A DNA stretch of 34,966 nt, from contig JARXAE010000011.1 in NCBI GenBank assembly GCA_029866005.1, forward strand, positions 1 to 34,966. The letters run 5' to 3'. The notes beneath the pieces are model-generated. The model made no database searches, was not told the origin of the DNA, and saw only the letters and a list, made by a program, of their open reading frames with translations. Source of the DNA: Fimbriimonas sp. (GTDB lineage: Bacteria; Armatimonadota; Fimbriimonadia; Fimbriimonadales; Fimbriimonadaceae). The translations under genes and the position numbers were made by a program. Below, piece after piece: positions 29,518 to 34,966 of the stretch. The stretch's first letter is position 1, and each line of letters opens with the position of its first letter.

Positions 29518-30510
29518 TTATCTGCGCCGCATCAGGATGAGAAGGCTCGGTGCACCGAGGATTGCGGTGACAATTCCCACAGGTAGCTCAGTTCCTTGAG
29601 GTCCCCTCTGGGCGATGGCGTCTGAGGCAAGGAGGAGTGACGAACCAGCAATCGCCGACAACGGAAGAGTCTTCCTGAGATCGACACCAACGAGTGATCG
29701 AGCAATGTGGGGCGCAACCAATCCAATGAATCCGATGATTCCGACTGGTCCGACAGTGATCGCCACCATCGCGGTCACGATCACCAGAATCTGGTTCCTA
29801 AGTCGATGAACATCAATCCCTACCGAAGCTGCCGTGTCCTCTCCGACGGCCAGAGCATTCAACTTCCGAGAAGCGCGATAGAGAAGCGAGAAGCCCACAA
29901 AGAACGACACGGCGAGTAGCAAAACAGGCCACCAGAAGGCGGTCGACATGCTTCCAAGTAGCCAGCGCAAGAGCACCCCCTGATCCTTTCCGCTCTCAAG
30001 AACAATCAAGGACAACAGGGAGCTGAGCATTGTTGAGACCACGACTCCGGCCAGCAGAAGGGAAGGAGTCTCAATCACCCCGTTTCGCCGGGACAGTCGG
30101 GTCACCAGCAGAAGGGTGAGCAGGCCCGTCACAAATCCAGCTAAGGGCTTGACAACGATAAGCAACCCCTCAGATAATCCAAGCCCAAGCGTCAACGCAC
30201 CGCCAATGGCGGCGCCGCTCGAAGCTCCCACAACGTAGGGTTCCGCTAAAGGATTTCGAAACAATGTTTGCAAAGCTGCTCCGCACACCCCGAGGGAAGC
30301 TCCCACAAACAAGCAGTAGCAAGCTCGAGGCAGCCGCAGATTCCAGATCACATTGTTTGTATAGTTGTCTCCAACCGGACCACGCAGAATTTCCAGCACG
30401 ATCGCAAGGGGGTTGTACCAAAAAGTGCTTCCGATCCCAACGTGAAGTAGGAATCCTATCAGCAGAAGTAGGCACCCAAGCCAGATGATGCGTAGAGTTG
30501 GCTTGGGCAT
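29518..30510 (-). CDS. FecCD/BtuC-family ABC transporter permease
   Basis: 330 residues and about ten predicted membrane segments, the usual length for permeases importing iron-siderophores, haem or cobalamin. Family marks: NVIWNLRLPRACYCLFVGASLGVCGAALQTLFRNPLAEPYVVG, GASSGAAIGGAL, and near the C-terminus GPVGIIGFIGLVAPHIARSLVG, the loop that docks the ATPase. No substrate-binding protein or ATPase gene lies beside it: downstream is ribH and upstream a divergent aminotransferase, so the partners must be elsewhere. No cobalamin riboswitch fits in the 29-bp upstream gap. Promoter TTCACC-N17-TTTATC lies 5 nt before the ATG. Confidence 0.93.
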   Translation of the reverse strand: MPKPTLRIIWLGCLLLLIGFLLHVGIGSTFWYNPLAIVLEILRGPVGDNYTNNVIWNLRLPRACYCLFVGASLGVCGAALQTLFRNPLAEPYVVGASSGAAIGGALTLGLGLSEGLLIVVKPLAGFVTGLLTLLLVTRLSRRNGVIETPSLLLAGVVVSTMLSSLLSLIVLESGKDQGVLLRWLLGSMSTAFWWPVLLLAVSFFVGFSLLYRASRKLNALAVGEDTAASVGIDVHRLRNQILVIVTAMVAITVGPVGIIGFIGLVAPHIARSLVGVDLRKTLPLSAIAGSSLLLASDAIAQRGPQGTELPVGIVTAILGAPSLLILMRRR

Positions 30511-30530
30511 ATCGTGATAAAGTCTATACT
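30503..30530 (+). promoter_or_regulatory. Promoter TTGGGC-N16-TATACT of the aminotransferase gene
   Basis: TTGGGC (30503-30508) and TATACT (30525-30530), then 9 nt to GTG 30540. The -35 touches the start codon of the divergent permease gene. Confidence 0.6.
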
Positions 30531-30544
30531 CTCAGTAAGGTGAA
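30516..30544 (-). promoter_or_regulatory. Promoter TTCACC-N17-TTTATC of the permease gene
   Basis: Minus strand: TTCACC (30544-30539), 17-bp spacer, TTTATC (30521-30516), 5 nt, ATG at 30510. The -35 covers the GTG of the divergent aminotransferase gene, so the two promoters interlock. Confidence 0.5.
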
Positions 30545-31721
30545 CACGTTCAATCTATCTCATCGCGCTCAACTTTTGAAGCCCTCGCCCACCTTGGCGA
30601 TTACCTCGAAAGCAAATGCGATGCGTGCCGAAGGAATCGATGTCGTCTCCTTCGGTGCCGGAGAACCTGACTTCAATACTCCCCAGCCGATCATCGACGA
30701 AGCCGTCGCCGCCCTAAACGAAGGTTTTACCAAATACACGCCAAGCGCAGGCATCAAGGAACTGAGAGAAGCAATCTGTGCTAAGTTGCTACGAGAAAAC
30801 AAGCTCAACTACTCGCCAGAGCAGATTGTCGTGAGTTGCGGTGCAAAGCACTCGCTTTACAATGCGATGCAAGTGCTTCTGAACCCAGGTGACGAGGTCA
30901 TTCTGCTCGCTCCGTATTGGATGACATACGCCGACCAGGTTGTCCTAGCTGGAGGAGTTCCCAAGGTCATCAAGTGCTTGGCTGAGGAAGGTTTTGTTCC
31001 CACCTATGATCAGCTTCGCGAAGCAATCACGCCAAAGACCCGAGCAATTGTCATCAACAGTCCCTCCAATCCTTCTGGCGCCTTGTTGCCACGGCACACA
31101 CTCAAAGAGATCGGTGCCTTGGCATTGCGAAACGGATTCTGGATCATCGCCGATGAGATCTACGAGCGCTTGATCTACGGCTACGAGTTCGAGTCGATTG
31201 CTGCCTTAGGCAAAGATGTCCAGGATCAGACGGTCACCATCGGTGGTTGCTCAAAGAGCTATGCGATGACCGGATGGAGGATCGGATTTGCCGCGGCTCC
31301 GCTGCCAGTTGCCAAAGCCATGAGCAACTTCCAAGACCAAGTCACGAGTAACCCAACATCGTTTGCTCAGCGAGGCGCGGTGAAAGCCTTTGGTCTTCCT
31401 GCCGAGTCGGTGGAAGCGATGCGTGCTGAATTTGAATCTCGGCGCGACCTCATCGTTGGTCTTCTTACGGCGATCCCTGGTGTCAAAATTGATCCGCCGA
31501 AGGGTGCTTTCTACGCGTTCCCAGATATTTCGGCTCTCCTGAAGCCGGGCGAAACGGACCTTGATCTCGCGGGCGAATTGTTAGAAAAGGCACTCGTGGC
31601 GGTAGTTCCGGGTTCAGTGTTTGAGGGATCGGGGCATGTTCGACTTAGCTACGCCACCAGTAGAACCAACATCGAGAAGGGGGTTGGGCGGATCGCAAAG
31701 TTCTTCGCCGATCGCGCATGA
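30540..31721 (+). CDS. Class I/II pyridoxal-phosphate aminotransferase, aspartate aminotransferase type
   Basis: 393 residues from GTG 30540. Fold type I PLP enzyme transferring amino groups between aspartate (or a similar amino acid) and 2-oxoglutarate. Motifs: SFGAGEPDFNTP near the N-terminus, VINSPSNPSGALL for cofactor and substrate binding, the PLP-lysine Lys239 in GGCSKSYAMTGWRIGF, and a C-terminal RLSYATS with the substrate-carboxylate Arg. This is the pattern of subgroup Ib aspartate aminotransferases (Bacillus/Thermus type). The frame is open back to 30498, but the promoter and family N-terminus favour GTG 30540. The stop overlaps the rnc start by 4 bp. Confidence 0.94.
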   Translation: MNTFNLSHRAQLLKPSPTLAITSKANAMRAEGIDVVSFGAGEPDFNTPQPIIDEAVAALNEGFTKYTPSAGIKELREAICAKLLRENKLNYSPEQIVVSCGAKHSLYNAMQVLLNPGDEVILLAPYWMTYADQVVLAGGVPKVIKCLAEEGFVPTYDQLREAITPKTRAIVINSPSNPSGALLPRHTLKEIGALALRNGFWIIADEIYERLIYGYEFESIAALGKDVQDQTVTIGGCSKSYAMTGWRIGFAAAPLPVAKAMSNFQDQVTSNPTSFAQRGAVKAFGLPAESVEAMRAEFESRRDLIVGLLTAIPGVKIDPPKGAFYAFPDISALLKPGETDLDLAGELLEKALVAVVPGSVFEGSGHVRLSYATSRTNIEKGVGRIAKFFADRA

Positions 31722-32407
31722 CTCCACCAAGCGGAATTCCTAAGGGGATTCCCCTAAAAAACGAAGAAGCGTTCAGGCTTGCGATGACCCATCGCTCTGC
31801 CTCACCGCTTGATGTCGCCGGTTCATACGAGCGATTAGAATTTTTTGGCGACTCAGTACTGGGCTTAGTCGTCGCTCAATACCTTTACGAGCACTTCCCA
31901 CAGTGGGACCAAGGATTGATGTCTAAGGCCAAGAGCAGCGTGGTTCAAGAAGCACCGCTCGCGGAGGTGGCAAAGAAACTAGGGCTAGAGCCCTACTTGG
32001 TGCTCAGTGCAAGCGAAGAGTCGACTGGGGGACGACAGAGAGCTTCAGTCCTTGCCGACGTGGTCGAGGCAATTTTTGGTGCGATTTACCTTGAATCTGG
32101 TCTCGAAGTTGCGAGGTGGTTCATTTTGGAGCAACTTAACCCCTATCTCTTGCGAATCAGTACGGGTGATGTTAGTCCGGATGATTTTAAATCGAAACTC
32201 CAAGAAATGGCTCAATCAATATGGCGAAAGACCCCTTCTTACCAGGTTTTAGGGGAAAGCGGTTACGCACACGATCGTCGCTACCGGGTTGTAGTATTAT
32301 TTGATGGAGAGATCATCGGAGAAGGGACGGGGCGATCGAAAAAAGAGGCAGAGCAGGCAGCCGCCGCAGAAGCCATTGAAGTGATTCGACGCAACGTTAA
32401 GCTCTGA
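31718..32407 (+). CDS. rnc: Ribonuclease III
   Basis: 229 residues. Double-strand-specific endoribonuclease for rRNA and mRNA processing. The nuclease domain has YERLEFFGDSVLGLVVAQYL, the family signature with catalytic Glu and Asp, and LADVVEAIFGAIYLESG carrying the second metal-binding cluster. The C-terminal double-stranded-RNA-binding domain begins DFKSKLQEMAQ and ends GTGRSKKEAEQAAAAEAI. Translation is coupled to the upstream aminotransferase (ATGA overlap). A run of seven T follows 7 nt after the stop, but without a convincing stem. Confidence 0.97.
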   Translation: MTPPSGIPKGIPLKNEEAFRLAMTHRSASPLDVAGSYERLEFFGDSVLGLVVAQYLYEHFPQWDQGLMSKAKSSVVQEAPLAEVAKKLGLEPYLVLSASEESTGGRQRASVLADVVEAIFGAIYLESGLEVARWFILEQLNPYLLRISTGDVSPDDFKSKLQEMAQSIWRKTPSYQVLGESGYAHDRRYRVVVLFDGEIIGEGTGRSKKEAEQAAAAEAIEVIRRNVKL

Positions 32408-32497
32408 GGACTCGTTTTTTTGCTTGAGATCGGACTGGAGGACAGTGGAAGTGCACCCCTTGGCACACATCTTGACCCTCACTGAATGCTAGACGTG

Positions 32498-33229
32498 ATG
32501 AAGATGAACAAAATTAAGGGACTAGTTTTAGGAATCGCAGTGGTGAGCATGAGTGCGAGCGCACTTGCCCGGCCAGAGCTTAACGCATTTATCAATAAGC
32601 CGGCAAATACAATCCCTGAGCTCATCGCGCAGATCAAGACTGATCGACAAGTCGCCGACCGCTTTATGCGGCACTTTTCGATGGGTCGTGACGAGGTAAT
32701 AGAATTCGTAAGTAGACTTCGCCTTGGGACGATCCCTAAGTCTTCGTACTTCACAATTTATTCTGCGCCTGAGAACGGAGTGCTGAAGTCGCACGTTTCA
32801 TTCTTCAAGAAGGGCACCCCCGCATTCGTCGACGCCGAAGGAAATCCTATTCTGAGGGTCAAGTGCGGTAACCCGTTTGTTGGCGGTCCTGTTCGAGCCT
32901 ACGCTACAAATGACCCTGGTGTCGAAGATGTTGCCGCCGAAAAGGTCGGTGGAGAAGTGGAACTTGGCATGGTCGCGGCGGCGGCCCCTGTCGATCCAAC
33001 GGTCTATACAATGACCACTCCTACGGTCACGATTCCCTCGATTCCCATCAGCACCAACACGGTTCCAAGCGTTAACAGTAGAGGAAACGTATTCGGTGCT
33101 GTAGTTGGAATGGGTATGGCGGCGTCTTTCGTTCAAACGGGAAACACCCAGGTTGTAGTCCCTGAGCCGGCAACCATGGCTGTCCTTGGACTTGGCGCGG
33201 CTGCTCTTCTCCGAAGACGCAAGAAGTAA
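32498..33229 (+). CDS. PEP-CTERM sorting-domain exported protein
   Basis: 243 residues from ATG 32498 (an in-frame ATG at 32486 is the alternative). Signal peptide: MKMNKIKGLVLGIAVVSMSASALA. The C-terminus VPEPATMAVLGLGAAALLRRRKK is a clear PEP-CTERM signal (PEP motif, hydrophobic helix, basic tail), cut by an exosortase in producing organisms. Between them, residues 25-140 form an unrecognised domain (NAFINKPANTIPELIAQIK, FMRHFSMGRDEVIEFV, then a beta-rich part), and a Thr/Pro/Ser-rich linker (about 160-205) leads to the anchor. The first domain's function is unknown. It stands alone, in the 78-nt gap after rnc; an AATGCT hexamer 7 nt before the chosen ATG is a possible -10. Confidence 0.88.
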   Translation: MKMNKIKGLVLGIAVVSMSASALARPELNAFINKPANTIPELIAQIKTDRQVADRFMRHFSMGRDEVIEFVSRLRLGTIPKSSYFTIYSAPENGVLKSHVSFFKKGTPAFVDAEGNPILRVKCGNPFVGGPVRAYATNDPGVEDVAAEKVGGEVELGMVAAAAPVDPTVYTMTTPTVTIPSIPISTNTVPSVNSRGNVFGAVVGMGMAASFVQTGNTQVVVPEPATMAVLGLGAAALLRRRKK

Positions 33230-33289
33230 CGACGAAAACCTCCACACTGAAAGGCGCATCATCCTAGACGATTGATGGGTCTCTTCACT

Positions 33290-34369
33290 TTAAATCTCTT
33301 CAAGGATTGGGGGAATTTCCGAATTGAAGCTAACGGCCGACTCCGATGCGTAATAAAGATTTTCGAGCCTGACTCCAAACTCATCTGGCAAGTAGATACC
33401 TGGTTCGATGCTGAAGCAGTTACTCTCAACAAGAGGCACGTGGTTGTCTGGTGAGATGTTAGGATGCTCGTGAACTTGGGTTCCGATTCCATGCCCTGTA
33501 CGGTGGGTAAAGAATTCTCCGAAGCCAGCTTCGGTAATGACTTTTCGAGCCGCAGCATCAACTTCACTCGGGATCGATCCGACAACTGCGACACGTCTTG
33601 CGGCTTGGTGAGCCTGATAAACCGCCTCGTAAACCTGTTTTTGCTTCTCCGAAGCCTTCCCGAAGACGAATGTCCGGGTGATGTCGCTGTTATAGCCCTG
33701 ATACTCGCACCCAAAGTCGACAAGCACGAGCATGTCCTTCTCCAGTCTTGTCTCACCGTTGATGTGGTGGCTCTCCGCCGCGCCAGGGCCGAACCCAACA
33801 ATGCAAAACGATGGATTACTACCCAGCCGTGAAAACTCCTCGCGGATGATCTTCTCGAGTTCCAACTCGGTCATTCCCTCAAGAAGGGAACTTTTGACTT
33901 TCAGAAACACCTGATCAGCGAGCTCGCCCGCTGCCTTCATTCTTGCCAACTCATCGGCATCCTTCCGCCCAGTGAGCTGGCCCAGATAGGACCCACCAGA
34001 AACGAACCGAATTCCGATAAACGCTTCCTGCATCTCGAGCAACATCTTCGCCGGAAGGTGGTCATCCACCAAGAAGACCCCTGCCTCGCCGTTCCATTCT
34101 TCGATGAGTTGAGAGAAGAGAGCGACAGGGTCTTCTCCGTCGCGCCAATCCCGGATTTTCGTGATTCCTGCCCGCCGAGCTTGGATGGAACTCAGAGCCG
34201 GACAGATCAGGCAATGCTCCCCTGATTTGTGAACCGCCAAAACCATGAACCGCTCGTGTGCATCTTCCGGAAAGTCAACCAGGTAACCCAAGGAGGCTGG
34301 TGTCTGAGCCAAGAAACCATCAAGCGCTTGGTCGTTGATCAGTTCGACGAGCCGTTCGATTCGAGTCAT
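33290..34369 (-). CDS. M24-family metallopeptidase (Xaa-Pro dipeptidase/aminopeptidase P type)
   Basis: 359 residues, cytosolic, no signal peptide. It releases N-terminal residues next to proline, or splits Xaa-Pro dipeptides. The N-terminal creatinase-like domain (1-130) is followed by the pita-bread fold. All five metal ligands can be read: Asp in VDFG, Asp in NSDITRTF, His in HRTGHGIG, Glu in IEPGIYL and Glu in RLENL. The first His-rich loop, SHHINGE, is also typical. The start lies 6 nt after the ggt stop, so the two form an operon for peptide and glutathione breakdown. It converges on the PEP-CTERM gene with 60 nt between ends and no clear terminator. Confidence 0.95.
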   Translation of the reverse strand: MTRIERLVELINDQALDGFLAQTPASLGYLVDFPEDAHERFMVLAVHKSGEHCLICPALSSIQARRAGITKIRDWRDGEDPVALFSQLIEEWNGEAGVFLVDDHLPAKMLLEMQEAFIGIRFVSGGSYLGQLTGRKDADELARMKAAGELADQVFLKVKSSLLEGMTELELEKIIREEFSRLGSNPSFCIVGFGPGAAESHHINGETRLEKDMLVLVDFGCEYQGYNSDITRTFVFGKASEKQKQVYEAVYQAHQAARRVAVVGSIPSEVDAAARKVITEAGFGEFFTHRTGHGIGTQVHEHPNISPDNHVPLVESNCFSIEPGIYLPDEFGVRLENLYYASESAVSFNSEIPPILEEI

Positions 34370-34375
34370 ATGCTT

Positions 34376-34966
34376 CTAGTATCCCGCATGACCCGAGGTG
34401 GAAACCCTGGGATCACAGCCGATTGTTCGGGTTTGATTCGAGTCAAGAATGATCAGGTGGCAACTCCCCTGGCTGGATTGAGATGTATCAATCTCGTGTC
34501 CCTTTGCTCGGAGTAGATTCAATGTGTCGCTTGAAATTCCCGGCTCCACTCGGATCTGATCCGGAAACCACTGGTGATGGAATCGAGGCGCGCTCACTGC
34601 CCGTTGGGCGGATAAGCCGTGAACGCCAACGTTCAGAATCGTCTCAAAAACCGTATTGATAATCGTCGGTCCCCCGGGTGAGCCGAGGATCATCCAGAGC
34701 TTGCCGTCCTTCGTGACGATCGTAGGCGTCATGCTCGAGAGTGGTCTCTTACCTGCCTGAACCGAATTCACTTCTCCTTGAAGAATTTTGTATCGGTTCG
34801 GACTCCCTGGCTTGGCGGTAAAGTCATCCATCTCGTTGTTCCAAATGAACCCCAACTTCGGCGAGGTCACTTTGCTTCCGTAACTGTCGTTGATCGTGTA
34901 AGTCTGGCTCACGGCATTCCCCTCCGCATCAACGATGCTGAAGTGGGTAGTGTGCTCCTTTTCTTT
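34376..34966 (-). CDS. ggt: Gamma-glutamyltransferase, partial (5' end off the right edge)
   Basis: The last 196 codons are present, i.e. the small subunit produced by autocleavage. The window edge cuts the gene just ahead of the nucleophile. The catalytic Thr is the first Thr of HTTHFSIVD (codon 34951-34949). The remaining signatures follow in order: LGFIWNNEMDDF, KRPLSSMTPTIV with the oxyanion serines, GSPGGPTIINTV, APRFHHQWFPDQIRVE and the terminal STSGHAGY. This matches E. coli GGT closely along its whole length. The enzyme cleaves gamma-glutamyl bonds of glutathione, typically in the periplasm; the signal peptide, if any, lies outside the window. It is followed by the M24 peptidase gene after 6 nt. 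Confidence 0.96.
   Translation of the reverse strand, partial: KEKEHTTHFSIVDAEGNAVSQTYTINDSYGSKVTSPKLGFIWNNEMDDFTAKPGSPNRYKILQGEVNSVQAGKRPLSSMTPTIVTKDGKLWMILGSPGGPTIINTVFETILNVGVHGLSAQRAVSAPRFHHQWFPDQIRVEPGISSDTLNLLRAKGHEIDTSQSSQGSCHLIILDSNQTRTIGCDPRVSTSGHAGY

Noticed and set aside
32401-32421. Run of seven T after rnc, possible terminator.
   Set aside because: No stable stem precedes it; only scattered CTC/GAG pairings could be drawn.

Overview
The window is a compact, wholly bacterial chromosomal segment of about 35 kb (GC in the mid-50s by eye). It has 32 protein genes and no RNA genes, insertion sequences, CRISPR arrays or prophage genes that I can see. An outer-membrane-type beta-barrel protein ending in Phe, a lipoprotein, a PEP-CTERM protein and several secreted propeller and metalloprotease proteins point to a diderm. 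Combined with mostly leaderless-looking promoters, my best guess is Armatimonadota (Fimbriimonas-like). This is an inference from gene style; I could not run a phylogeny.

Layout. 1-2705: gpsA (cut by the left edge), divergent from a carbohydrate-binding/beta-barrel outer membrane protein that lacks a standard start codon. 2958-5943: a three-gene operon with 4-bp overlaps, UbiA-type prenyltransferase, short-chain reductase and DprE1-like FAD oxidase. This is the gene set for polyprenyl-phosphoryl-D-arabinose synthesis, best known from mycobacteria. 5985-8888: a large secreted BNR/sortilin-type propeller protein. 8952-10299 (minus): tandem cyclophilins and a 31-residue membrane micro-ORF. 10365-13007 (minus): a secreted zinc metalloprotease. 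13112-15162: hom-surE. 15157-23599: housekeeping genes (ribE, gyrB, pyrD) mixed with membrane proteins (M48 protease, TauE/SafE permease) and three poorly known proteins. 23990-28559: a sugar locus with a GH1 beta-glucosidase divergent from a Gfo/Idh/MocA oxidoreductase, an aldo/keto reductase and a family 4 glycosyltransferase. 28556-30510 (minus): DUF1801 protein, ribH and an orphan FecCD/BtuC-type permease. 30540-33229: aminotransferase, rnc and a PEP-CTERM protein. 33290-34966 (minus): ggt (cut by the right edge) followed by an M24 peptidase.

Two genome-style features recur. First, at least ten genes have a -10 hexamer of the TANNNT type only 5-9 nt before the start codon (ATG, GTG, TTG and probably CTG), so many transcripts are probably leaderless. 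Some divergent pairs share intergenic regions of only 29-32 bp. Second, four convergent pairs end within a few bases of each other or share stop-codon bases, leaving no room for terminators.

The most notable biology is the putative arabinose-donor operon. Its oxidase carries alanine where mycobacterial DprE1 has the cysteine targeted by benzothiazinones. The leaderless promoter architecture and a charged insertion in the GyrB TOPRIM domain come next. I found no unmistakably new defence or mobile system.
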